Source: Actinomycetes bacterium (lineage in GTDB: Bacteria > Actinomycetota > Acidimicrobiia > Acidimicrobiales > Microtrichaceae). Taken from it: a stretch of 35,363 nucleotides of DNA. The position numbers and the translations under genes were made by a program. Shown here piece after piece: positions 22,241 through 30,722 of the stretch; positions within the stretch are counted from its first letter, which is position 1; the number at the start of each line of letters is the position of its first letter. The stretch lies in contig JAUXGW010000006.1 in assembly GCA_030621865.1 (NCBI GenBank), positions 1 to 35,363 on the forward strand, given 5' to 3'. Under the pieces are notes generated by a model that was not told where the DNA came from, ran no database searches, and worked only from the letters and a program-made list of their open reading frames with translations.

Positions 22241-23634
22241 GGAGTGGTGCCCGCCGCCACCGTTGGATCCACGTCCTGATGATCGATATCCACCGCAAAC
22301 TCGTGATTGCGCCGGAGAACCGCCTCCGGAATCCGGGCGCGAATCCTGAGCAGGTCAGGAGTGGCCTCCTCCGAGAGAATCTCTCCCTTGCGATGCAACG
22401 TGGCAACCACATCTCCACGCGAATAGGGCACCTCGAAGGTGGCAATCGGCATGCCGGCCCTGATCTGGTCGGCAGCGTTGACCAGGAAGTCATCAATCCC
22501 GATTCCGCTTCCGGCCGAAATGCAGCTTGAACCCGGATTCCTGGCCGCCAACGCGGCCGGACGCTCCGACAGGTCGGCCTTGTTGAACACCAACATCTCA
22601 GGCACCTGCGACGCTCCGATTTCGGCCAGCACCTCGCGCACGGCATCGATGCAGCCCTGAGGATCGGGACCGGACCCGTCGACCACATGGATCAGCAGAT
22701 CCGCCTCGAGCGCCACACTGAGCGTGGAGCGGAAGGCCTCGACCAGATGGTGCGGAAGTTTGCGGACGAAACCCACTGTGTCGGTGACCAGCACAGTCTC
22801 TCCACCGGGAAGATCAAGTTTGCGGGTAGTGGCGTCGAGCGTGGCAAAGAGCCGATCTTCCACAAGCACTCCGGCATCCGTGAGACGATTCAACAGAGTT
22901 GATTTGCCGGCGTTCGTGTAACCGACGATCACGATGTGTCTGCGGTCAGAACGCTCCCGGCCCTTTCGCTGTGTCGCCCTGTTCTTCTTGATCACCTCGA
23001 GATCCGACTCGAGCTTGTGGATCTGGCGCGAAATGCGTCGCCGGTCGATTTCGAGCTGAGTTTCACCCGGACCTCTGCGTGCCCCGATTCCGCCGGCTTG
23101 CTGCGAGAGGCTCAAACCCTTTCCGCGCAGCCGCGGCAGGCGATACCTGAACAGTGCCAACTGCACCTGGGCCTTGCCTTCCTGGCTATGAGCGTTCTGG
23201 GCGAATATGTCCAGAATCACCGCGGTGCGGTCGATGGCAGAACGCTTGAGTATCTTCTCGAGGTTTCCTTGTTGGGCGGGGCTGAGTTCGTCGTCGAACA
23301 CAACCGTGTCGCAGTCTTCGGCCTCGGCGGCATCGAGGATCTCCAGCACCTTTCCACGACCGACATAGGTGGCCGGGTCCGGACGCTCCCGTCGCTGAAT
23401 CATTCGACCGACGACATCGGCGCCGGCAGTGTCCACCAACAACTCGAGCTCGTCGAGGGAGGCTTCCACTTCTTCGCGGGTTGTGTCCGGCAGCTGCACG
23501 CCGATCAGCAGTATCCGCTCCCGGAATGTTCGCTCGATGAATGCATCGGATTCACCACCGAACTCTCCGAACGCCCCGCGGTGGGAGTCGGCGGATGATG
23601 AAGGTCTGACTGGCTCGTCGGGTGCCGGACTCAA
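22237..23634 (-). CDS. hflX: GTPase HflX
   Basis: HflX is a ribosome-binding GTPase that splits stalled or stress-damaged 70S ribosomes. The 465-residue protein has the N-terminal HflX domain (about 35-200, with TYVGRGKVLEI, VFDDELSPAQQGNLEK and GGIGARRGPGETQLE) and a helical linker. The G domain contains G1 GYTNAGKST, G3 DTVGF and G4 NKAD. The upstream open frame lies inside dapF. The TTG at 23634 overlaps the dapF stop as TTGA and has GGAGGTGA 7 nt before it, so it is the likely start. Operon position is dapF-hflX-dapC. Confidence 0.95.
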   Translation of the reverse strand: MSPAPDEPVRPSSSADSHRGAFGEFGGESDAFIERTFRERILLIGVQLPDTTREEVEASLDELELLVDTAGADVVGRMIQRRERPDPATYVGRGKVLEILDAAEAEDCDTVVFDDELSPAQQGNLEKILKRSAIDRTAVILDIFAQNAHSQEGKAQVQLALFRYRLPRLRGKGLSLSQQAGGIGARRGPGETQLEIDRRRISRQIHKLESDLEVIKKNRATQRKGRERSDRRHIVIVGYTNAGKSTLLNRLTDAGVLVEDRLFATLDATTRKLDLPGGETVLVTDTVGFVRKLPHHLVEAFRSTLSVALEADLLIHVVDGSGPDPQGCIDAVREVLAEIGASQVPEMLVFNKADLSERPAALAARNPGSSCISAGSGIGIDDFLVNAADQIRAGMPIATFEVPYSRGDVVATLHRKGEILSEEATPDLLRIRARIPEAVLRRNHEFAVDIDHQDVDPTVAAGTTP

Positions 23635-24422
23635 GGTACGTTCACCTCCGCCACGAACACAGATGGGCCGGTCAACATCACGGACTCGGCATTCACGTCC
23701 ACCACGGCAGTGCCACCCGGCATGTGAACCCCGGTGGAACCCTCCACCAATCCCCATTCGGTGGCGGCGGCCACCGCGGCCGCTGCACCGGAACCGCAGG
23801 CTTCGGTGACCCCTGCGCCTCGTTCCCACGCGCGCAACTCCAGATCACCATCAGAACGAACCGATACGAAGTGAACATTCATTCCGGTGGAGTACCCCGC
23901 TTCGAGGGCTGCGCCATCGGCCGCAACATCGACCTGATCCGGGCTTTCCACGGCGAGCACCAGATGGGGATTGCCGATGTCGAATGTGCCCACGTGATGT
24001 GCTGGATAGCTGGAGCTTTCAGGTGTCAGTGACGGGCCGCCCGACACCGCACCCATGTCCACCTCGAGCACCATTTCCGTGGCGGTTTCGCCTCCGACCA
24101 CCTTCACGGTTCGGAGTCCACCGAGTGTCTCGACGTGTATCAGGTCGAGGTCGGATCCCGACGCCCGGAGAAATGCGTGGACAAGGCAGCGAATTCCGTT
24201 ACCCGAAACCTCCGCAGGTGACCCGTCGGAATTGATCAGAACCATGTCCAGATCGGCGCTGCTGTGGTGTAATCCGAAAATCAGTCCATCCGCTCCGACA
24301 CCTCGATGGCGGTCGCACAGTTCGCGCGCCGTTATCGGGTCCGGAGTCAGATTCGGGTTGTCGGACTCGAGGGCCACGAGGAAATCGTTGCCCAGTCCGT
24401 GATACTTGCCGAGACGTAACAC
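23631..24422 (-). CDS. dapF: Diaminopimelate epimerase DapF
   Basis: DapF converts LL- to meso-diaminopimelate for lysine and the peptidoglycan cross-link. The 263-residue enzyme is PLP-independent and uses two cysteines, seen here in SGNGIRC (about residue 78) and EACGSGA (about 210). The flanking GLGNDF, GADGLI and GNPHLV motifs are also present. The GTG start (24422) lies 14 nt after the miaA stop with a weak ribosome site. It overlaps hflX by 4 nt. Neighbours miaA, miaB and hflX are its usual actinobacterial companions. Confidence 0.95.
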   Translation of the reverse strand: MLRLGKYHGLGNDFLVALESDNPNLTPDPITARELCDRHRGVGADGLIFGLHHSSADLDMVLINSDGSPAEVSGNGIRCLVHAFLRASGSDLDLIHVETLGGLRTVKVVGGETATEMVLEVDMGAVSGGPSLTPESSSYPAHHVGTFDIGNPHLVLAVESPDQVDVAADGAALEAGYSTGMNVHFVSVRSDGDLELRAWERGAGVTEACGSGAAAAVAAATEWGLVEGSTGVHMPGGTAVVDVNAESVMLTGPSVFVAEVNVP

Positions 24423-24436
24423 TTGGCGCTTTCTGA

Positions 24437-25486
24437 CTATGGGTTCTGATCCACGCTACCCACCGATCCAAGGTGCTCTGAACCCCTTTTGTGCCACAGA
24501 TCGATGATTTGTCGCGACACTGCCTCCACAGTGACCTCCGCCCGGGCTTCGAGCAGTTCATCCCTGGCATTGTCAGCAACGGGCGTCGGGGTGGTTCCGA
24601 GCGTGGACGGAGGATCAAACCACACAATTCGCGGATCCCGGACGAACCAGCGTTGCTGACGAACTGCGAACTTGCGGGTTCGGATCCTGGCTCGCTCGAG
24701 GGCCTCGGGGAGCGAGCACTCACCACGAAGGTGTGACATCAGTTCCCGGTATCCCAGGGCTTGACCGGCAGTTCGCGAAAGCTGATCGCCGAGGTTCACC
24801 AAGATCTGCGCCTCCGAGAGCATTCCATCTGCCAATTGTGTTTCATACCGCTGGGCGATCCTGTCAGTGATCTCTTCGCGGCTGGGCCACAATCCCGTGA
24901 GGACAAACGGTGTGCCGGGAAACGAATCGAGTCCCGAACCGAATGAGGAGAACGGTTGACCCGATCCGATGGTCACTTCCAGTGCACGTACCAGTCGGCG
25001 GCGGTTCCTTGGCGGAATGCGGCTGAGCGCCAGCGGATCCAGTCGCCGGAGGCGTTCGGTGAGTTCGTCGGTGGATTCCGACTCCAGATCCGTCGCCACC
25101 TGCGGGTACCGGGGTGGTGGATCGAATCCGTCCACCAGACCTCGTACGTACAGGCCGGTTCCGCCCACCAGCAGGGCATCAGCATCCCGCGACTCGATCT
25201 CGTCGATGCGCCGGTCAGCCTCCGCAATGAACTTCGGCAGATTGTGATCCTCTGTTGGAGCGACCACATCAATCATGTGATGAGGAATCCCCCGCCGGTC
25301 GGATTCCGTTGGTTTGTCGGTGCCGACATCCATTCCCCGGTACACCTGCATCGAGTCACAGCTGACGATCTCGGTCGGGTGGCCCGCCTCGGTCCTGCGC
25401 ACAGCCATCTCGATCGACACCGAGGTCTTGCCGGATGTGGTCGGCCCCATCAGTGCGAGGTGTCGACCCGGTTGCCTGTATGTCAT
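24437..25486 (-). CDS. miaA: tRNA dimethylallyltransferase MiaA
   Basis: MiaA attaches a dimethylallyl group to A37 of tRNAs reading UNN codons. The 349-residue protein has the P-loop GPTTSGKTS (14-22), the SCDSMQVYRGMDVGTDKPT block, HHMIDV, the GGTGLYVRGLVDG motif and the IRTRKFAVRQQRWF segment. The C-terminal extension beyond the core is modest. ATG start at 25486, 7 nt after the APH-like stop. MiaB, encoded two genes upstream, acts on the MiaA product, so this operon holds both steps of ms2i6A37 synthesis. Confidence 0.96.
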   Translation of the reverse strand: MTYRQPGRHLALMGPTTSGKTSVSIEMAVRRTEAGHPTEIVSCDSMQVYRGMDVGTDKPTESDRRGIPHHMIDVVAPTEDHNLPKFIAEADRRIDEIESRDADALLVGGTGLYVRGLVDGFDPPPRYPQVATDLESESTDELTERLRRLDPLALSRIPPRNRRRLVRALEVTIGSGQPFSSFGSGLDSFPGTPFVLTGLWPSREEITDRIAQRYETQLADGMLSEAQILVNLGDQLSRTAGQALGYRELMSHLRGECSLPEALERARIRTRKFAVRQQRWFVRDPRIVWFDPPSTLGTTPTPVADNARDELLEARAEVTVEAVSRQIIDLWHKRGSEHLGSVGSVDQNP

Positions 25487-25493
25487 CCGGGAG

Positions 25494-26060
25494 TCATGGC
25501 CTCGGCCTCAGCTGCAACGCCAGCGACCACCACTCGAGGCGGGAAGGATCCGGCCGACGTCCGTAGGTCTCGAAGAACACCGGAACCAGCATCGGACCGA
25601 GATTCGCTGCGATTGATGCCGCCGCTGCCGCCAGATCGCGGTGCGGATCAGCAACTCCTGCTCCCTCCCAGTCGACGAATCCAACTGCTTTTCCGTCTAC
25701 GCAGCGCAGGGTATCCAGGGTGGGATCACCATGGGTCACAACCAATGGTCCGTCGGCTGACGGTTCTGAGTCCGCAAGGATCTCCAACAGCCGATCCGGA
25801 CTCATGTGCGCGTACCCCTCATCCAGCTGATCCGCTCGAATCGGATCTGCCGTTCTGTCGGCCAGAACCGCCGAGGTACTCAACGCTTGTTCTTCTGTCG
25901 GGGGGACAATGGAATGCAGCACGGCCAGGGAGCGAGCCAGCAGGCCCACCGTACGCTCCGGATCAAACCGGTATTCCACGTTCGAGGCGGGTACTGCGTC
26001 TGCATTCGACGTTGCGTCAGCGCCGCTGGCGGCCAACAGCTGAACCAGTGTGGGACTCAC
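25494..26060 (-). CDS. Short APH-family phosphotransferase-like protein lacking the N-lobe
   Basis: The last 140 residues resemble the C-lobe of aminoglycoside/choline phosphotransferases. They contain ERTVGLLARSLAVLHSI, the catalytic-loop motif H110-G-D112 and the metal-binding D130-x-E in GFVDWEGAGVADPHRDLA. At 188 residues it is about 80-100 short of normal family length, and the nucleotide-binding N-lobe is missing. The usual Asn of HGDxxxxN is Thr117. Its GTG start overlaps the miaB stop (GTGA), leaving no room for the missing lobe in this frame. It may be a specialised, perhaps inactive, protein or a decayed gene kept in frame. Phosphotransfer is doubtful. Confidence 0.75.
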   Translation of the reverse strand: MSPTLVQLLAASGADATSNADAVPASNVEYRFDPERTVGLLARSLAVLHSIVPPTEEQALSTSAVLADRTADPIRADQLDEGYAHMSPDRLLEILADSEPSADGPLVVTHGDPTLDTLRCVDGKAVGFVDWEGAGVADPHRDLAAAAASIAANLGPMLVPVFFETYGRRPDPSRLEWWSLALQLRPRP

Positions 26061-27547
26061 CCGGCGGCCACCGGAATCCGGGTCTTGTGTGTGGGTTCCT
26101 TCACCAGGTCGACGAACTCGGCGATCATGTTGGTGATCGAGGCTTCCACGATTCGCACCGACACGAGCGAACCGGCCCGGATTGGTACGGGAGGCTTGAA
26201 GTGAACCAGACGGTTGTGTTCGGTTCGGCCCGACAGTCGATCCGGATTCCGCTTGGACGGTCCCTCCACGATCACGGTCTCGGTATTCCCGATGCGTGCG
26301 ACCTGTGCGAGCCTCGAGGAACGCTCGACCACGGTCCGCAACTTCTGCATCCGTTCGACTGCGACGCCATGATCGACGAACTGTGAGGTCATGTCGGCCG
26401 CTTCGGTCCCCGGCCTTGGTGAATACACAAAGGTGTAAGCGTTGTCGAAGCGGGCCTCGGCAGCGATCTCCAGCGTCTCGGCAAACTCGCGTTCGGTCTC
26501 GCCGGGAAAGCCGACGATTATGTCGGTGCTCACTGCGAGATCCGGGATCCGGGCACGGGCCTGATCGAGTCGATCCATGTATCGCTCCGCTGTGTATCCC
26601 CGGTGCATGGCTGCGAGAATCCGGTCACTGCCGGATTGGAGTGGTAGATGCAGATGAGCGCACACCGAGTCGGTCTCTGCCATCGCCGCAATGGTGTCGT
26701 CGCGGAGATCCTTTGGATGAGGGCTCGTGTATCGAACACGTTCGATGCCTTCGATGGCGCCGACCGATCGCAGCAGATCGGCGAACAACGGTCTGCCGCG
26801 CGGTTCGCCTTCTGCCCAGCTTCGGCCGGCCAGGTCGACAATTCCTGAAGGATCGGGCGCGCCGGCCGATCCCACCCGGGTCCGGAGGTCAAGGGTGATG
26901 TCCCTGCCATATGAATTCACGTTCTGACCCAGCAGCGTCACTTCGGATACACCATCGGCCGCCGCGTCTTCGATCTCGCGCAGGATGTCGCCGAATGGTC
27001 GGGATATTTCGACTCCGCGTACCGACGGGACGATACAAAAGGCGCAGTTGTTGTCACAGCCGATCTGGATTGTCACCCATGCGGCCCAGCCCACTTCGCG
27101 TACCACCGGAAGCGCGGAGGGGAATGATTCGTGATCCGCTGCGATCGTCTCTTCCAGGATTTCGATCACTGGCCCACCACGATGGCGATGTTCTTCGAGG
27201 AGTTCCAACGCCCGGCCCACGTTGTGGGTTCCGAACACAACTCCAACATGCGGAGCTTTTTCTGCGATCAGGTCCCGATCCTTCTGGGCGAGACAGCCTC
27301 CGACCATGATCTCCAGGTCAGGATTCCTGTCCTTGAGGGACTTGAGATGACCCAGCGTGCCGTAGAGCTTCGAATCGGCGTTCTCGCGGATACAGCAAGT
27401 GTTGAGCACCACAACATCGGCTTCAGACTCCGAATCAACCGGTTCGTAGCCATCCGCTTCCAGTAGTCCGGCAAGACGCTCCGAGTCGTGCTCATTCATC
27501 TGACACCCGAAGGTGCGGACCATGTACCGCTTGCTCACGGGACACAT
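26057..27547 (-). CDS. miaB: tRNA-2-methylthio-N6-dimethylallyladenosine synthase MiaB
   Basis: MiaB is a radical-SAM methylthiotransferase that adds the 2-methylthio group to i6A37 in tRNA. The 496-residue protein has the N-terminal auxiliary-cluster cysteines (C15 in TFGCQMNEHD, C51 in NTCCIRE, C85 in GGCLAQ), the radical-SAM C164-x3-C168-x2-C171 motif (GCDNNCAFC) and a C-terminal TRAM domain (about 425-485). A spacer of about 40 residues (near 220-260) enlarges it over E. coli MiaB. ATG 27547 is used; GTG four codons later is possible. It begins 24 nt after recA, without the recX gene often found there. Confidence 0.96.
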   Translation of the reverse strand: MCPVSKRYMVRTFGCQMNEHDSERLAGLLEADGYEPVDSESEADVVVLNTCCIRENADSKLYGTLGHLKSLKDRNPDLEIMVGGCLAQKDRDLIAEKAPHVGVVFGTHNVGRALELLEEHRHRGGPVIEILEETIAADHESFPSALPVVREVGWAAWVTIQIGCDNNCAFCIVPSVRGVEISRPFGDILREIEDAAADGVSEVTLLGQNVNSYGRDITLDLRTRVGSAGAPDPSGIVDLAGRSWAEGEPRGRPLFADLLRSVGAIEGIERVRYTSPHPKDLRDDTIAAMAETDSVCAHLHLPLQSGSDRILAAMHRGYTAERYMDRLDQARARIPDLAVSTDIIVGFPGETEREFAETLEIAAEARFDNAYTFVYSPRPGTEAADMTSQFVDHGVAVERMQKLRTVVERSSRLAQVARIGNTETVIVEGPSKRNPDRLSGRTEHNRLVHFKPPVPIRAGSLVSVRIVEASITNMIAEFVDLVKEPTHKTRIPVAAG

Positions 27548-27572
27548 GCTACGGCCGGAGCGGAATCGATTG

Positions 27573-28634
27573 TCAGTCGAGGCTGATGGGCAGGTCGTCG
27601 TCGCTCAGGATCTCCCCGGTCTCCGTGTCGACCTCTGGCTCATCTGACTCATAGATTCCGACCTCTTTGAGAATGCGGTCCTGGACTTCGACCATGATCT
27701 CTGGATTCTCGGTGAGGAACACCTTGGCCTTCTCACGGCCCTGACCAAGCTGTTCACCCTCATAGGTGTACCAGGCACCGGACTTCTTCACGATGCTGAG
27801 GTCCACACCCAGATCCAGCAGGGACCCTTCACGACTGATTCCCTTGCCGTACATGATGTCGAACTCGGCTTGTTTGAACGGTGGAGCCACCTTGTTCTTG
27901 ACGACCTTCACACGAGTGCGGTTACCCACGATCTCAACACCATCCTTGATGGCCTCAATCCGGCGAATGTCGAGGCGGACAGAGCTGTAGAACTTCAGTG
28001 CACGACCGCCAGGAGTGGTCTCCGGCGAACCGAACATGACACCGATCTTTTCCCGAAGCTGATTGATGAAAATACAGATGGTTTGTGACCTGTTCAGGTT
28101 TGCGGTGAGCTTGCGCAGCGCCTGTGACATCAGCCGTGCCTGAAGGCCAACGTGGGTGTCGCCCATGTCGCCCTCGATTTCAACGCGAGGCGTGAGTGCC
28201 GCAACGGAGTCGATCACGATCACATCGATTGCACCGGAACGCACGAGCATGTCGGTGATCTCGAGGGCCTGTTCCCCGGTGTCCGGCTGAGAGATGAGGA
28301 GTTCATCCACATCCAAGCCGAGCTTCGCCGCATATACGGGATCCATGGCGTGTTCCGCGTCGACGTAGGCGCAGACACCACCATTACGTTGCGCTTCAGC
28401 CACGACGTGCATGGCGAGCGTTGACTTGCCGGATGCCTCAGGACCGAAGATCTCCGTGACACGCCCCCGGGGCAAACCACCAATACCCAGAGCGATATCA
28501 AGCGCAAGCGCTCCAGTGGGCACGGAATCAATCGCCATCGTGCCCTTGTCGCTCATCTTCATGACCGAGCCTTTGCCGAACTGCTTCTCAATCTGGCCGA
28601 GGGCCATTTCAAGTGCTTTTTCTTTGTCTTCCAC
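27573..28634 (-). CDS. recA: Recombinase RecA
   Basis: RecA forms filaments on single-stranded DNA, drives strand exchange and triggers LexA self-cleavage. Counting from the in-frame ATG at 28640, the protein shows Walker A GPEASGKS (66-73), Walker [11 protein letters not shown], the L1/L2 DNA-binding loops ([38 protein letters not shown]) and an acidic C-terminal tail. I set the start at GTG 28634 because AAGGGG lies 7 nt before it. The ATG two codons earlier would have only 1-2 nt spacing. Transcription is from a promoter with an embedded SOS box. Confidence 0.97.
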   Translation of the reverse strand: MEDKEKALEMALGQIEKQFGKGSVMKMSDKGTMAIDSVPTGALALDIALGIGGLPRGRVTEIFGPEASGKSTLAMHVVAEAQRNGGVCAYVDAEHAMDPVYAAKLGLDVDELLISQPDTGEQALEITDMLVRSGAIDVIVIDSVAALTPRVEIEGDMGDTHVGLQARLMSQALRKLTANLNRSQTICIFINQLREKIGVMFGSPETTPGGRALKFYSSVRLDIRRIEAIKDGVEIVGNRTRVKVVKNKVAPPFKQAEFDIMYGKGISREGSLLDLGVDLSIVKKSGAWYTYEGEQLGQGREKAKVFLTENPEIMVEVQDRILKEVGIYESDEPEVDTETGEILSDDDLPISLD

Positions 28635-28766
28635 GTTCATTCCCCTTGGTTGGATCTCGTGGAGTCAACATATTGTCGGGGTGTGACAAGGCACCGTTGC
28701 AGTGGTGTTGGGTAGCTGCGGTATTGGTTGTTGCCGAACCCCGGATCAGGAACTCCGAGTGACAAC

Positions 28767-28796
28767 AGTGTAGTTACGAACGGTTGTTCGACTCAA
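28767..28796 (-). promoter_or_regulatory. recA promoter with LexA box in the spacer
   Basis: On the minus strand -35 TTGAGT (28791-28796) and -10 TACACT (28767-28772) are 18 bp apart. The spacer holds a perfect LexA box, CGAACAACCGTTCG (28777-28790). LexA bound there would block polymerase directly. The leader to the recA start would be about 125 nt. The promoter hexamers are read by eye; the LexA box is certain as sequence. Confidence 0.8.
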
Positions 28797-28813
28797 GCAT
28801 TTTCGCCCATCTT

Positions 28814-30097
28814 TCACTCAATTCCTGAAAGTTGCCTGCGAAGCAGGCCCAGCAATGAGATCACGCTGAACTCCCGAACCTGTCTCCGGCGTCCCGGCAG
28901 CCTCACTTCGATTGAGTCCTCGACTCCCCCTCCGGCATCACCAATCGACACAGCGAGACACACGGTGCCGGCGGGACGGTTCTCCCGGGTATCCGGTCCG
29001 GCGACTCCTGTGGCAGCGATTCCCACGTCTGCACCCATCAGCGTGCGGGCACCGCGGGCCATCTCCAATGCAGCCTCCCGGGTGACGACGGGTCCGGGGC
29101 TCACGCCGAGAAGGTCGAACTTGACCTGCGTTGCGTAGCTGATCACTCCTCCCAGAAACACCTCGGACGCACCGGGGACATCACAGATTCGGGATCCGAC
29201 CATTCCGCCGGTCAGTGACTCGGCAACCGCCAGCGTCATTGAGCGTTCACGCAACATCGCCAACACGGACGATTCCATGGTCTCGTCATCCACCCCGAAG
29301 ACCAACGGCCCGAGAATGCCCCTCAGGAAGTCCTCTTCGCGATCAAGAATCCTGTCGGCTTCGGAGGCTGACTCAGCTTTCGCGGTGACCCTCACCTTCA
29401 GGCCTTCCAGTCCGGATGCCAGAAATGCGAGGGTGGGATTGCCGGACTCATCCAGCTCGTCGATGCGCTCGGCAAGCATCTCCGCAAGTCCGGACTCGGA
29501 CTCACCCCAGGTTCGCAGAGTCCGAGACCTGATCACGGATTCGATTCCGGCTCGCTTCCGGAGATCGTTCAGAACAGTGCCGGCAATCATCTCCTTCATC
29601 TCCCACGGGACGCCGGGGACGGCATAGATGACCTTCGGGATCGGTTCGCCCCCGGATTCCGGGTCGGGCCAGTCGATCGGACACAACAATCCCGGCGCTG
29701 TGCCGGGCATTTCCGGGATGAACTCGGCACCCACAGGCTTCTCCGCCTGCTGGAGATTGTTCATCGACATTCTGCGCGAGCTACCGGAGAACATCGAGAT
29801 GATCCGGTTTTCCATCTCCTCATCCGACTCCAGGGGTACTCCCATGACCGAAGCAATGGCAGCTCTGGTGAGGTCATCCTGGGTCGGACCGAGACCGCCA
29901 CAACAGATGACTGCATCGCTTCGCTCGAGTGCCAGTCGAATGGTGTCGGAGAGTCGCTTCAGATTGTCTCCCACCTTGGTCTGGAAGAAGGAGTTGAATC
30001 CCTCCATCGCCAACTGCTCGCCGATCCAGGAGCTGTTGGTGTCAGTTATCTGACCCAGGAGCAACTCGGTTCCAACCGCAACCACCTCAACGCGCAT
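28814..30097 (-). CDS. cinA: CinA-like protein (nicotinamide mononucleotide deamidase-related)
   Basis: A full-length 427-residue CinA. The N-terminal MoaB/MogA-like domain (VEVVAVGTELLLGQITDTN; GGLGPTQDD; YAVPGVPWEMK) is followed by the C-terminal CinA/PncC amidase domain (about 275-420, VAESLTGGMVGSRI, GVISYATQVK, GIAATGVAGP). PncC-type domains recycle nicotinamide mononucleotide; the N-terminal domain has been linked to ADP-ribose-type pyrophosphatase activity in some members. The ATG at 30097 has no clear ribosome site. It lies between pgsA and recA, a conserved actinobacterial order, and recA has its own promoter after it. Confidence 0.94.
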   Translation of the reverse strand: MRVEVVAVGTELLLGQITDTNSSWIGEQLAMEGFNSFFQTKVGDNLKRLSDTIRLALERSDAVICCGGLGPTQDDLTRAAIASVMGVPLESDEEMENRIISMFSGSSRRMSMNNLQQAEKPVGAEFIPEMPGTAPGLLCPIDWPDPESGGEPIPKVIYAVPGVPWEMKEMIAGTVLNDLRKRAGIESVIRSRTLRTWGESESGLAEMLAERIDELDESGNPTLAFLASGLEGLKVRVTAKAESASEADRILDREEDFLRGILGPLVFGVDDETMESSVLAMLRERSMTLAVAESLTGGMVGSRICDVPGASEVFLGGVISYATQVKFDLLGVSPGPVVTREAALEMARGARTLMGADVGIAATGVAGPDTRENRPAGTVCLAVSIGDAGGGVEDSIEVRLPGRRRQVREFSVISLLGLLRRQLSGIE

Positions 30098-30152
30098 CCA
30101 ATGAATCTACCGGTCGAGCGGAATTGCGGTGACCCGTGTCCGGGGCACTGGT

Positions 30153-30722
30153 TCAACGAGCCATGTCCGATGTGGCGCGAGATCCCGCAGTCACATACTG
30201 CAGAGCGCTGATCCATGCCACCGCCACGGCCGACCACAGCGCAACATCTGCCAGCCATGTGATGTCTGTGGTGAGGGGCAGCACCACGAGGCTGACTGAG
30301 CTGAACTGCAGGAAGGTTTTGGCCTTGGCAATACGCGAGGCCTCCACCGCCAGACCCTTTCGGCTCCAATAGAAGCGGAAACCCGATATCAGAGCTTCCC
30401 GCAGCGTTATCAATGCCACTGGAAGCCACCAGAACCGACCTTCGATCACCATCGCCCACATGCCGCCCAGAGCGAGGACCTTGTCGGCCAGCGGATCGAG
30501 GAACGCCCCGGAACGAGTCGTTCCCTGTCTGCGAGCCAGGTAGCCGTCGAGGCTGTCCGATGCCGTGATCGCAAACCAGAGGATGAAAAGGCCCCACCCG
30601 GATCCCTGATCCACAATCAGCCAGAAGGCCACCGGGGCCAGGAGCAAGCGCACGATCGTGATCGCATTGGCCGGAGTGATGATCGCCGAGGGCCCATAGG
30701 TCCGCTCGCTGTTCGCGGTCAT
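30153..30722 (-). CDS. pgsA: CDP-diacylglycerol-glycerol-3-phosphate 3-phosphatidyltransferase
   Basis: This enzyme makes phosphatidylglycerophosphate, the precursor of phosphatidylglycerol. The 189-residue integral membrane protein has the CDP-alcohol phosphotransferase signature D56-x2-D59-G60-x2-A63-R64 ... G72-x3-D76-x3-D80 (in SDSLDGYLARR and GAFLDPLADK), with several hydrophobic helices before and after. The substrate (glycerol-3-phosphate) is inferred from location beside cinA-recA and from the TPANAITIVRLLLAP start. ATG at 30722 overlaps the rimO stop (ATGA). Phosphatidylglycerol from this route is also the lipid donor for Lgt. Confidence 0.9.
   Translation of the reverse strand: MTANSERTYGPSAIITPANAITIVRLLLAPVAFWLIVDQGSGWGLFILWFAITASDSLDGYLARRQGTTRSGAFLDPLADKVLALGGMWAMVIEGRFWWLPVALITLREALISGFRFYWSRKGLAVEASRIAKAKTFLQFSSVSLVVLPLTTDITWLADVALWSAVAVAWISALQYVTAGSRATSDMAR

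Noticed and set aside
24956-26386. 476-codon plus-strand open frame opposite miaA, the APH-like gene and miaB
   Set aside because: It is a shadow of three well-supported genes on the other strand, with Arg/Pro-rich composition typical of antisense frames at this base composition.
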